From Asterochloris sp. CNOR1 (lineage: Eukaryota; Chlorophyta; Trebouxiophyceae; Trebouxiales; Trebouxiaceae), in NCBI GenBank assembly GCA_963969365.1, contig OZ017761.1:868001-932000 (forward strand): 64,000 nt of DNA. Reading direction: 5' to 3'. Each line of letters begins with the position of its first letter. Position 1 is the first letter of the stretch. This document shows positions 13,001-22,952 of this stretch, piece after piece. The position numbers and the translations under genes were made by a program. A model generated the notes under the pieces. That model saw only the letters and a program-made list of their open reading frames with translations, was not told the origin of the DNA and searched no databases.

Positions 13001-13352
13001 GCCTATTTCTGACCCTTAGGGTCTGGCGCTGCAGCAAGGCCTCAATCAACACCTGCTTGCTGCAGCAGCTTTGATCCTGCGCCCCAGAGCCTGCAGCTGC
13101 AGCCGCAGTCCAGGTCATGACCCCATGTGGGCCTGAAGCATTTCTGCCATGCTGCAGGCACAGCATCAGCTGCCGACCTCTGCCCCGGTGGAGCTGCACC
13201 AGGGCTTGGACACAGACGAAGAGGATGTGCACATGATGGGCATGAGCCCTGTGATGGACTTTATGCACCTGCCCTGGGGCAGCCCAGGCGGTGGCACCAG
13301 CCTCCAGGTGCCTGCTGTCAGCTTTGCCATGGGCATTGGCGCCCACCAGTGA
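7038..13352 (+). CDS. AP2/ERF-domain transcription factor with long disordered arms
   Basis: A single AP2/ERF DNA-binding domain is split by one intron: exon 7786-8603 ends with [20 protein letters not shown] and GAR, and exon 9125-9261 continues [32 protein letters not shown]. This is the full GCC-box-binding fold, with RRWLGTF where plant ERFs usually have RVWLGTF. Other exons with agreeing phases are 7038-7295 (start ATG, Ser/Gln-rich), 9517-9686, 10117-10213, 10710-10880, 11201-11352, about 11621-11878 and 12470-12628 (nine consecutive CAG codons). Small exons near 12905 and 13080 are less certain. The last exon (13158-13352) has an acidic patch ([13 protein letters not shown]) and stops at 13350. 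Ala, Gln and Pro runs flank the domain and probably act as activation or repression regions. Targets unknown. Confidence 0.85.
8982..9001 (+). repeat. C20 homopolymer in the AP2-domain intron
   Basis: An uninterrupted run of twenty C lies in the intron that splits the AP2 domain (8604-9124), just after a shorter cccccg run. The template strand is therefore G20 and could fold into a quadruplex. Confidence 0.9.
10854..11092 (+). repeat. Ladder of copies of the AP2-gene exon end at 10880
   Basis: The true exon end and donor (gcagccagctcatggagg, then gagggaggtggg) at 10858-10885 recurs in degraded form at 10930-10956, 10986-11022 and 11071-11092, all in the following intron. Confidence 0.7.
11441..11720 (+). 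repeat. Partial copy of an AP2-gene exon start
   Basis: Intron positions 11441-11500 (tgcagcagatggggctcaca onward) match the real exon region 11656-11720 (gtgcagatggggtccacccc onward), with further similarity through the cagacatgtgccag/cagacgtatgccaag part. A shorter echo lies at 11577-11600. Confidence 0.6.
12527..12553 (+). repeat. (CAG)9 coding for polyglutamine
   Basis: Nine perfect CAG codons lie inside the 12470-12628 exon of the AP2/ERF gene and encode a Gln tract. Confidence 0.9.
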
Positions 13353-14335
13353 AAACACCACCCAAGAGCATACAGCCGGACGAGCTGGGCGTCTCTGGCC
13401 AGCATGGCCAGCCGCTCAGCACTGACTGCGTCAAGAGTACGGCCACAGCGATGCGCCCAAGTCGTGATCAGTTCCAGCAAGGCCCTGCTGCATAAGCACT
13501 GTACACCTGTGCACACAGAACCCAAGGAGCTGGAGGGGCCCTGCACGACATCAGCCTGGGTGCCGAGGTGGGTCCCACCCTAGACAGCAAGTTGCACAAC
13601 AGGCACCACCATTGACTCTTGGCCTCAGAAGGCCTTGGACCAACAGCCCTGCATCTCAATCCTTCAGTCTACGGGAACCTCAGTCTGGTGGCTTGCATGG
13701 CAGTAGGCCAGCACCACAAATTTATAGATCCTGCAACTGTAGGCCGCAAATGTCTGTCAGGCTTCTGTCGCATTCTGGTGCACTTGGCGAGCACTTTCTG
13801 GAGCCGAGTCCAGGGAGCATCCAAGTGACCGTTTGTTCCGCCTGACTGCATGGTATGCTGGATCGCTCAGCTGTCATTGTTTTCACGTTTTGAAGGTTTT
13901 GGGATCAGCAATCTTGTAGTTACTTCACCAAGCAACGTTTGTAGCAAATGAGAACCAGTCACACTGGAGCCTAGTTTTGTTGATGAAGCAGTTTCAAAAG
14001 CACCATAGGCTTGATGTGCTGAGTTGAGAATGCAAGAAGTTACAAATTCGACTCTGTCAAGGGGCCCTTGACAAGGGTGTGTTGCATGACTGTCAAGCCT
14101 TGTTAATAGTGCCAGATCAAGCAGCAGGTCAACGTTTTGTCCTGTGAGGCCCCTCTGGCTCGTCCATGGGAAGGCCTGTCCTGAACAGCGAGGCTGTTGT
14201 GGAGCTTGCTTCACAAGCTGAGCGTCTTCTCCACAGGTTGACTGCCAAGGAACCTCCTCTGGTAGGGCCCTCAGCAGAGCCCTGATGCTGTCGAGCTGTG
14301 GCTGCTTTCAGTGATGGCTCCTTGATTGCTTGCAG
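13353..14335. other. Intergenic stretch; one orphan minus-strand ORF
   Basis: This lies between the AP2 stop and the first recognised SYLF exon. It should hold the 5' end of the SYLF gene, which I could not place. A minus-strand frame is open for 115 codons at 14214-13867, in a more AT-rich part with A/T-ending codons unlike its neighbours. It contains GQNVDLLLDLALLTRLDS and matches nothing I recognise. Confidence 0.35.
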
Positions 14336-16402
14336 CACCCTTTGGGCATTCTCAACCCCCATGCAATTCAGCACTGCAAGGTGAGCAAGCAGGCAGGCTA
14401 CATTGCTTGGGCAACATCAGCAAAACACAGCAGACACACAGGCTCCTGGTCAGGTGTGCCTTCCTGACAGCAGGTACCTGTGCTGCAGGGCGTCTTCATT
14501 TCTCACACAACGAAGATGGGCTTGGTGGCCTCGTTCAAGTGGGGCAGGTGAGCTGCCTTCACATGGTCAGCACCTGGGCAGCAGCCTCACCTGTGACTCC
14601 TCACTCACCCCGCAGTTGCTACTAGGTATCCCACAACTGCTCCTCAGTGCTGGCCCCCTGCAACGGCATGCTGCACCACTCCTGTCTGCCTCCAGGCGAC
14701 ACATGGCGCACCGCAACTTGGACCTCATGCTCACTGACCAGATGGCACACTTGCCATGCAGGGGCCTTCTGCTTACCAAGCATGACAAGGCTGATGAAGA
14801 TGCAGCAGATGGCATCCTCTGGAGTGCAGCAGCCTTCTACAAGATCCACTCTGCATCTCTGGGCCTCTCTGCAGGTAAGCAACGTCCTCGAATTTTGCCT
14901 GAAGCACACTGCTTTGACACATCAATGGGGTACATGCTTGAGAGCTGCTTGGCTGAACCTGCACTATATGCTGCGCCTCACTGGCCTGGTGTGGGGCCCA
15001 GAGGCCCTGCTGGCGAGCCTCACTTCAATGTGCGCAGCTGAAGCTGCACAGCTGTGCCTGCACATGCTTGCTCCCCCAAGCTGCATGCCTTAAGCTGTGA
15101 AACTGTGCCTCAGTGGCCTGACCTGCCAAGTACGCACCTATTTACGGGCCTTGCATCTGTTCGTACAGTTGGGCCTGCACAATCTGGCATTGGCTTACAG
15201 CAGATGACACAGCAGGACCTGCAGCAGCTTGCCTGGCAGAATCTTTGAGAGCCTGCTGCCAGGGAGCCAACCTGATTTTTGGCTGCTTTGGTGACAGCAT
15301 GCGTGTTGACAAGGCCCTGAATGCTCCTCGTCAGCAGTCAAATCTGCTGGTTGCTGCTGCCATGCGACGTCACGCCTACATGCCTGCAGGCGTGGACCAC
15401 GTTCAGACTCTGCTGATACTGGGCACGCAGAAAGCTGTGGACGCCTTCAGGTACAGCGGCAAAGGCGGCACCCTTGTGCTGGTGAGGCCTTCTGTGCGCT
15501 CTTGTGTGCCAAGCCCAGAACAGCCCCGGTCTACATGCCTGCACCGTGCGTCACGGCATCAACGGGGAGCCATTATGCAATAGGACACCTGCCATGAATC
15601 CCTCATGCAGGGGACTGACTTCACGGTGGCTGCCATGGCTGGCGGAGATCTGGGTCTGGGGTCCAGTGAGAGCAGCAACCCGTTTCTGGACCGCGACGCC
15701 ATCAGCCTCAGCCTGTCGGATGGTGCCATGCTGGACTTGAGCCTTGCAGGTGAGCAGTCAAGCCCCAGCTTGTGGGCCACTTGTAGGGGTTCCTCAGCTT
15801 CTCACCTGGTGCACCGCTGGTAATCTTGCAGCCCAAATGCTTCTCTGTGTGTAAGGCACCTAAGCGTGTGCAGAAGATGGAGAGTCAGATGCTTAGGGAC
15901 CTCAACCCTTGGCATGCATGTCCAGGAGGGCCCATTATGTGGCACAAAGTGCTGCAAGCCTCCTTACACATATGCAGTCCAGCCAACGCCAGCTGGAGCT
16001 GCAGCTGTCAGGCACGCACTGCCTGCCTTGCAGGCGGCAGTATCACCCCAGACACAGAGCTGAATAGCAGCTTGTATGGGAACAGCGGCCAGAACATGAG
16101 CCCCCGGCAAATAGTGGATGGCACTGCAGCTGCAGAGGACAGGGCGCAGCCTGCTCTCCTGCCACTCTACAAGCTGCTGCAAGTGAGAGCCTTTTGAACA
16201 GGTTGAGCCTGGCAGGCAGCCATGTTGAGCTTGAGGTGCACCGACACATGCTTCCTGGCACCGCATTGCTGCTTTGTGTCAGATCCGCAGACATTGGCCT
16301 GCAGCTACACGCACACACTTACACTGTCGACTAGTGTGCTTCAACTCAATGTCCTGTATGCTGCAGCAGATACAAGCTTCAGCAAAGGATGACCCCAGGT
16401 AA
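14336..16402 (+). CDS. SYLF (Ysc84/SH3YL1-type) lipid-binding domain protein, 5' end not resolved
   Basis: Seven exons with consistent phases give 210 residues that follow the SYLF domain in order: 14336-14380, 14489-14547 (GVFISHTTKMGLVASFKWG), 14762-14874 (GLLLTKHDK, then ILWSAAAFYKIHSASLG, the WSxPS-type core), 15390-15481 (DHVQTLLILGTQKAVDAF), 15611-15749 (TDFTVAAMAGGDLGLGSS), 16034-16182 (GSITPDTELNSSLYG, then MSPRQIVDG and LLPLYKLLQ), and 16367-16402, which ends in taa. SYLF domains bind phosphoinositides and in yeast Ysc84 also actin; they act at endosomal membranes. Nearly the whole length is SYLF, with no SH3 or FYVE domain. The N-terminal exon lies upstream of 14336 and was not found. 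Confidence 0.82.
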
Positions 16403-17445
16403 TCTTTGTTCAGAAATTGAGCCGGCTCAAGCATTCCAGATGCCTTGACTCATGCAGGTAACTGCCTCAATCAAGAGCATGCTGACGCTCCGATGCTTGC
16501 AGGTCATTTGATGGCTTTGTCAGGCACTGGGAGCCACAGTCCATTTTCCAATCAGGCTCGCCTTCCAAGGACAAGACTGAGCGGCATGCACATGCAAGCA
16601 GCCCCAGCGGTGTTGTCCCGGTCTGACTGCCAGGCACCACATCTGAGAAACTCCGTCATCCCAGCCCTTTGGCGCATTGCCTTCTCTCGAAGTAAGCTAG
16701 GACTCGGGCAACCTCCCTTTGTGTTTACATGCCCACCTTCAGGTCGGGCATTCCTGACTTCAGAAGTACTCAGCAAACTTGTTTGACTGTCATGAACAAT
16801 GAATTGGAAGCAAGTCATGGGCAGGTCCTCCCCAGTTTTGGTCAGCTGAACTCACACAACAATGTAAAGCTGAATTGGGGATGGCAAATGTTGCCATCAC
16901 AAGGTACACGAGCAGTCAGTCCACCATGGGACTACTCTGCTCTTCTGCGCAGGCGATGCAGGGGCCAGCCCTGTATCCTGGCAGGCGGAGTGGTTGGCTG
17001 GCTGGACACCTCTAGATGCTGCTGCAGGGGGGAAGACTCTCGCAGTGTGGTTCCAGAGTGGCCTGCGATGCTGCTCCCAGTGTCGCTTTCAGCATATAAT
17101 GCAGCACGCTGCTTGCCCTGGACACACTCATCCAGTCTGTGTCCACTGCTGGACTGGGACAGCTTGTGGGGCAGGTGTGGGCTCCCAGGCTGCACTGCCT
17201 GCATGCAGGGATTCGTGTTGGACATGTGACTTGCAGGGTTGCATGAGAAAGACTGCCTGCCTGAAGCATGAGACTCGGCAGGGGTTGCTGACCTTGCAGG
17301 AATGCAGCAAGGCTTCATCACAGGGCAAGCACGGGAGCAGGCAGCTGCTGTTGAGGAGCTGCCCTGCCCTGGGCACAGCTGCTGCACTAGATGCACCCAG
17401 GCTGGAGCAGGCAGGCAGGCTATCACAGTCCAGCCTGAAACTCAC
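16403..17445. other. 3' flank of the SYLF gene and possible tail exons of the minus-strand membrane gene
   Basis: No plus-strand gene is supported. On the minus strand, frames between 17426 and 16932 read Ser/Pro-rich sequence (SDTGSSIAGHSGTTLRESS) and could encode the cytosolic tail of the TMEM8-like protein, but no splice chain could be fixed. Confidence 0.35.
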
Positions 17446-19388
17446 CTGAGCAGGCTGGCTCACTGTTGTCTCTTCCTCTATCATTCTGTAGAGCTCATAG
17501 TACCCGACGGACAGGAAGACGTGCCAGATGGAGTGGAACAGCCAGTAGTGGCGGGGAAATCTCTCGGGCATGGGGAAGGCCACCAGAGCAATGATCATGC
17601 AGCCTGCAGCGCAGGCAGAGTCATCAGTTGCCTGACATGCCCTGCTGAGCACCGCACGATTCAGCAAGACACGCAAGCTAAGCGGGAGCGGCCGCTGGGA
17701 CGCTGAGGATGTTGAATGCACTTGGGCAGCCCACACTCTGGCTGCCACACAGATCAATGCTGTCAGATACCAACCAAAGGCTGACCCAGCACCACATGGC
17801 CTGTAAGCACACTCAGCTCCTGCAGGCTGCACAGCCCTCACAGACCGCTTGGGCAGGCTGCCAATGCTGCAGAGCAGCAACAGATCATGTTATCAATCAA
17901 TCACCCAGCAACACACAACATCATCCAGCATTTCCCCTAGTGTGCGGAGGCCACGCCCCAGCTGCTACAAGGGCATGCTGCTGGGGCACGGCACCTCCAG
18001 CACCTCATGAAGACCTCCACCACGCACCTAGTGTGCGCAGGCCACGCCCCAGCTGGTACTTGGGGAAGCTGCTGACGCCCTCCTGCGCCAGCTTAAGCAC
18101 CAGGGACCCGGCACAGATGCTCCCCAGGGTGCGCACGATCAAGCGCATGGGCAGCGCGTCTGTGGCGGCCAGCATCAGGTGCAGGCAGACCGCGGGGAAC
18201 ACCAGATTGGTCACCAGGCGATTGGTCAGGGACCTACAGGGGCAGGGGTGCACTCATGCCTGAATTTCTATTCAGTTTGCAGCGGAATCAATGCGTCAAC
18301 CCAGCAGTGTGTTGGGAGACCATTGCTCAGGGACCCTGCAGGGAAATTGTGGGCAGGCCTCGAGCAGTGGCAGCTGGCAATGGCAACCATTTATCATGAA
18401 ACATTCCTACCAAGGGGGTCCACTCGACACAAGCAGCAGCTGGTGCTGGCGGCCTGCATGCAGCCACCATGGGGGATTGTCTCCAATGGTCACCCTCCAG
18501 CTGGCTGGGGGAGTGCATTGCTCGGACTCCTGTGCTGCAGATGGCCGGCGCCACTGACCCTGACTGCCACCCGCTGCCGGTCCTGGGGCGGCCTGAGCAG
18601 TGCCCAGCGCCCCAACGCACTGTGTCCATGTCAATCAGGCAGGCACAGTGCATCTGTCTGTGTCCCAGTGCCTCAACGGCCAGTCTTGAAGCAGGTGAAT
18701 GCACATCAGCCCCCAAGGCCAGGGTCTCTGATCAGGTCTCCCCGCACCTGGCTCCGATTGCGTGGCCCCAGGTTCGTCCCAGAAGCCACTGCGCGCACAA
18801 CACATCCAGCGTCCTCCACATCGGCCCTGCCACCCCTAGAATGGAAGAGCTTTCGAGGCCCTTGCTGTGCATGTGAGCGGCATGGTAGATGGTCGCCAGA
18901 GCGAAGCCAATCGAGAACAGCACCTGCTGGCCAGGCATATGTCAGGAAGAATTGAGTTGCAGCAAGAGTGATGGAGAGCAGGGCATTCAGCCATTGCAGA
19001 TTGCTTCTTACAAGCTGCCAAGGCTGGCAGGCCTGCATAATGATCACCAGTGCCAGTACCCCACCAGACAGGCAGCCACAAGTCAAGCAGGGCTTGGGTG
19101 CAGCAATTCTGACGGCATTCAGTGGTTGCTGATTGCAGTCAAGTCATTTGAAGAACGGCAGGCCTGCCTGACAACTTCTGTTGCCAACAGCGCAGCCAGC
19201 CAGGCAGGTATGCAGGGCAAAACCACCTGAACTGAAAAGGTGGGGGGCCGTATGTCACGTGGAGCAGATGAGCTCACCAGGTCTGTCCACCGTTTACCTC
19301 GCCAGTACAACCAGAGTGTGGGCAGGCAGGCTGCCATCGTGACAAGTGGTAGCAGGTCCAACACTGCAGCATGATGCATGTGGTACAT
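17446..19388 (-). CDS. TMEM8/PGAP6-like (DUF3522) multispanning membrane protein, C-terminal tail unresolved
   Basis: Four phase-consistent minus-strand exons. 19388-19279 starts with ATG (MYHMHHAAVLDLLPLVTMAA) and has a first membrane segment. 18923-18748 reads FSIGFALATIYHAAHMH, then WRTLDVLCAQW. 18233-18028 holds two hydrophobic segments (NLVFPAVCLHLML; GSICAGSLVLKLA). 17603-17446 reads CMIIALVAFPMPERF, then HYWLFHSIWHVFLSVGYYEL. The YH...D...HxxxHSxWH pattern is the metal-site signature of the CREST superfamily, to which TMEM8/PGAP6 belongs; PGAP6 is a GPI-specific phospholipase A2. The usual catalytic Ser position appears to be Thr here (LATIYHA). Hydrolase activity is inferred, not shown. 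The gene converges on the SYLF gene. The 3' end after 17446 is open. Confidence 0.75.
17935..18082 (-). repeat. Duplicated exon end in the TMEM8-like gene
   Basis: The real exon end with its donor (plus-strand ctagtgtgcgcaggccacgc, from 18028) is repeated at 17937-17990 (ctagtgtgcggaggccacgc), inside the next intron in transcript direction. The copy keeps about 25 nearly identical bases, then diverges. Confidence 0.8.
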
Positions 19389-19743
19389 TGTTCATGACTG
19401 GATGGACAAGTGCTTGGATTTCAACATTCAGACGACTGGCTTCTTGCTGGGCAAATTCCAAATGAGTGCTGGTAACTTCGGACAGGTGCATGAACGGTGC
19501 GGGAAAAGCTACCTGGCATCCCAACATTGGTGTTTGATAGCTCAGAGGGCAACTCCAGTGTCACTACTGGCATGCCGGATGCAGTGGTAGGGAGGTTCTA
19601 AGCTACAAGATGGAAAACACTCAACAGCCTATCTGAGACTGGCCGAAATGACTCTGCAGATCTCAACTCACTGCCGACCTCTGCCAAGCCTGACTCACAG
19701 AAGAAGTCCAGCTGCCAGAAGACTACATACCACAGTGCAAGCA
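19389..19743. promoter_or_regulatory. Short divergent intergenic region
   Basis: About 355 bp separate the start codons of the minus-strand TMEM8-like gene and the plus-strand DUF427 gene, so both promoters must lie here or in the first exons. No TATA-like element stands out. Confidence 0.4.
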
Positions 19744-20340
19744 ATGGTCAAGGCCACATGGCAGGGTGCCGTCCTTGCCACGAGCAATGACACTCAGCAG
19801 GTGGAGGGCAATCACTACTTCCCTCCTGAGAGCATCAATAAAGAGGTGGGCCTCCTCGACCAGAACCAGCCATTGAGCCTCATCTGCCCTAAAGGTTCCC
19901 CATGCTGCAGCACTTCAAGCCCAGCAGCAAGACCACCTTTTGTGGATGGAAGGGGACGGCCTCATATTATGACGTGGTCGCAGATGGACAGGTGTTGCAT
20001 CTGCAGTGATGAATTGTGCCAGAGCAATCTGCTCATTGCCGAGCACCCCTTCTGCTGTGCAGACCAACAAGGATGCAGCATGGTGAGGTGGATTCCTGGC
20101 AGGGAAAGGGCCAGGCCTGCCAGTGTTATGTCATGGGTTCCAGCTTTAGTGGAGATCATGTTACTGGAGCTAGATCACTGCTGCTGCAGGTACTATGCTG
20201 AGCCTTTTGAAAAGGCAACCAACATTAAAGGTGAGGTTTACTCAGGCCCAGCCCAATCACAGAGGCGGCAGATGCCATGCTGACACAGCCTTAGCTCTGC
20301 AGACCATGTCGCATTTTGGCGCGGTGTCAGGGTGGAATGA
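19744..20340 (+). CDS. DUF427-domain protein, five exons including a 20-nt microexon
   Basis: Exons 19744-19845, 19911-19991, 20063-20082, 20190-20230 and 20303-20340 join in phase to a 93-residue protein, the normal length of a stand-alone DUF427 domain. It starts MVKATWQGAVLA, continues VEGNHYFPPESINKE, HFKPSS, WKGTASYYDVVADGQ, then TNKDAAW from the microexon, YYAEPFEKATNIK, and ends VAFWRGVRVE. These are the conserved DUF427 landmarks (GNHYFP, WKG.A.YY, A.W.Y..P, AFW..V.V). The fold is a small beta structure of unknown function, common in bacteria, fungi and algae. Two TGTAA motifs, the usual chlorophyte poly(A) signal, occur about 210-225 bases past the stop. Function not known. Confidence 0.93.
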
Positions 20341-20548
20341 GCGGACATCCATGACAGCACCTGTTCTTGCCAGCCCAACATCGCTCTGCTGATCATTACT
20401 TGCCACTTTTCTGAGTTCACATGCTGGCATGGCAAAGATGCCACATCGATCTGTGCCACATTGCCGCTCTCAGCTCTTGAGCTACAGCTATGCCACATGT
20501 ATGCAACATTTAGCTGAGCTCTGCTGTGTGAGAATGTGTGTGTCACTG

Positions 20549-20567
20549 TTGTAACCCCTTGTCTGTA
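20549..20567 (+). promoter_or_regulatory. Candidate poly(A) signals (two TGTAA) for the DUF427 gene
   Basis: Two TGTAA pentamers, at 20549-20553 and 20563-20567, lie in the convergent region between the DUF427 and DUF4385 stops. TGTAA is the typical polyadenylation signal of chlorophyte algae. Confidence 0.45.
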
Positions 20568-20711
20568 AAGGAGCGCAGCGCCCACAGCAGCAGCTCTCAA
20601 GGTGGTGTTCAGCTGGCATTCCTTGCTAACAAGCAGCAGCTATAGTGGCCATCAGCCCAGCTCATCCGAGCTCATATCCCACAGGCCTTCACTGCAAGGG
20701 CTCTCGACTGC

Positions 20712-21777
20712 CTAAGCAGGACTGGCAGCCTTCGCCTTCGCCGTTTTGGCTGATGCCTGTGCAGACTTTTCGTGTCTCTCCAGGTGGCTCTGCTTTGCAA
20801 TCTGATATGCCCCATCAGCCTCTACCTGCAGCAGCACATTCTGCCTCATGTCTGGTCCCCTGCAACCACACGTGTCCACACATCGAAGCCACCCAGACAT
20901 TCTATTTGCTTCGTGCGAGCCTGCAGTGAGGTTAGGCCAAGCACCTGCCCTTCTGCTGCTGACACGGTCCACACCTTGTATTACTTTTGGTGGGTCAGGC
21001 ACCAAAGTCAGACCAGCTATTGCTTACCTGCTTCCACGCCTTATCAAATATCCTTGCGCTGGCCAGCTTGACCAGGTCCAGCACCTCCTGCTTGGGCAGC
21101 AGTGTACCATTGCTAGTATACTTGCGGCCACCCTTACGATTAGCATAGCGCATGCTCCTGGTGTACCCCATCTGAAGAAACCTGCACATGTGCACCTGAA
21201 GTCATTCCAAAGGCTGTGGAGCAGCAGGCCTAAACAGGGCCTGGTCAACCACAATCGCAGCTGAGGCACTGCTTGGCAGGCTCACACAGAAAGCCTGATC
21301 AGACCAGCTGGCTCTCGGTGTCGCAATGCGCGCCCTTGCAACACTGCCATGATGGCTGCATGTGGAGTGGCTCTCTTGACTGCTCACTTTCTGGCCATGT
21401 CCATCCCCACAAAGTCAGCTGCATCCCTGTAGTCTTCAAACATGCCTAGAATCTTGGCAGAGGATGCCTCAGCACAGGCCTCATCCTTGAACTTCCAGTG
21501 TGGCAACAGCTCCTGCACACATAGCAGACGTACTGTCCATGAGCATATTACAGTTATGCAAGCAGGCTCAGGTGCACAAGCTGCGCAGCAGCTAACTGTG
21601 CATAGGTTGTCTTACAGCTTTGTAAGGCTGGAACGTCAGCACCCCCTGCTCCCCTTTTCCAATGGGGTAAAGCTCTGGATGTTGCCTGTAATCTATCTGC
21701 TCGACATGCTGGGTCACAACATCGCGCTGCTTGCGCTTCTTGCCTGCAGTGGCAGCACTGGATTTCTTTGCGCCCAT
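20712..21777 (-). CDS. DUF4385-domain protein
   Basis: Four minus-strand exons (21777-21616, 21512-21388, 21181-21028, 20825-20712) join in phase to 184 residues. The N-terminus is basic (MGAKKSSAATAGKKRKQRD), then come the DUF4385 landmarks: YRQHPELYPIGKGEQGVLTF, ELLPHWKFKDEACAEAS, DFVGMDMARK joined to FLQMGYTRSMRYANRKGGRK, and SARIFDKAWKQ. The tail is Lys/Ala-rich (KSAQASAKTAKAKAASPA). DUF4385 is a short family of unknown function found in algae, protists and some viruses and bacteria. The lysine-rich ends suggest nucleic-acid contact or nuclear location, which is inference. It converges with the DUF427 gene; the stops are about 370 bp apart. Confidence 0.93.
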
Positions 21778-21866
21778 TATAGCCCAGTTTCGAGCGTGGC
21801 AAAGGCCCGAACGCAGAGACATGCACAAATCTTAATGCATTGACCAGTGCCATGCGGGCTTCCGTG

Positions 21867-22790
21867 TCAGGACTCAATGTTGGGCCTAGATGTTGTCCTT
21901 GTGATGTGCACCGCTTTGTGGTGCAGGGCTACCAAACAGCAGCCAGTGCTGCCATGAGCCTGCCTCTTGCTCTGTGCTCGTATTGACTTGTCCAGCAGCA
22001 GGCAGAGGACGTGCATGAGAGCGCCTTTAGTACAGTCGGCCTGGTAGCAGAGTTCAGGGACCTGTGCAGCACCATGTGGCAATGATGGGACCTTGACCTG
22101 GGAGGCTTGTGCTTGGGTCTACCTTTGGCTGGTCTAGTGTCCTGACCCAGCCTGCCTGCATATGAGGGGCTTGCCATGGCTGACCAGGTCCCTTCCAGGC
22201 TGGCTGCAGACCAGGCCCAAGCCTTATCTGACGATTCAGCCTGAAGACTTGTCACAATCTGGGCCCTGGGCTGGTCAATGTGTCAGCACAGCTGTGTCAG
22301 GATGTCACATGGAATGCCTGTTGGTGGAGCAGCCCGAAAGACCAGGTACAAGAAGGTCACTGTGAGTCTTCAGCTGCTCAGCGTTGGCAAGAATCTCTGC
22401 ACTGCAGGGGTAGGCATGTTTGCATGTCAACCAGAGAATACGCAGGTGGCGCCATACAGCTGCAAATTGCGTGGTGTCCTCTGTCCAAGTGCATGGCGGC
22501 TTCTGGGTGCATGCCCACTGCAGCACCATGAGGCCCTGCACGTCCACTTTCATCTGGCATGCGATGCACCAGCATGTGATGCACCAGCTTCTACCTGCGC
22601 ACTCCTGAAAATCTGCCCAAAGCGGCTATATCACAATGACCTTCTTGCAGCTGCAGGCAGGAGATGTTACTGGGCAGTCTCAGAAGCACCAAGGAAGTGC
22701 AAGACATGAGCACCAAATTCATGTATTCCGGTAGCATTGCCATGGGGCTTTCAATGGGAAAAAAGGGGGTGGCGGGCAATCGAACTACCT
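21867..22790 (-). other. Unidentified minus-strand exon candidates between DUF4385 and RsfS
   Basis: Three open stretches look better than chance: 22790-22655 (MAMLPEYMNLVLMSCTSL), 22545-22330 (VDVQGLMVLQWACTQ, then EILANAEQLKTHSDLLVPG) and 22082-21867 (ALMHVLCLLLDKSIRAQSKR). Acceptor- and donor-like sites border some of them, but phases were not reconciled and no family is recognised. They fill the gap between two confident minus-strand genes, so a small gene here is plausible. Confidence 0.3.
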
Positions 22791-22952
22791 CCAAACAATC
22801 TGCAGGCCTTGGATTGCAACAGGTCGCGTGTCAGCATGTTGGTAGTCATGTGCGGCAGCACATTCAGGCAGCATAGGAGGCAATGAAATGTATCAACTGG
22901 TAGGACCATGACATGACACAAACAAAGCTGTTCTCAACACATCATCCAGAAC

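Noticed and set aside
22755-22860. tRNA-like element on the minus strand (TTCGATT next to GCCCGCC, then a T run)
   Set aside because: No upstream GGCGGGC partner for an acceptor stem, and the T-arm bases do not pair.
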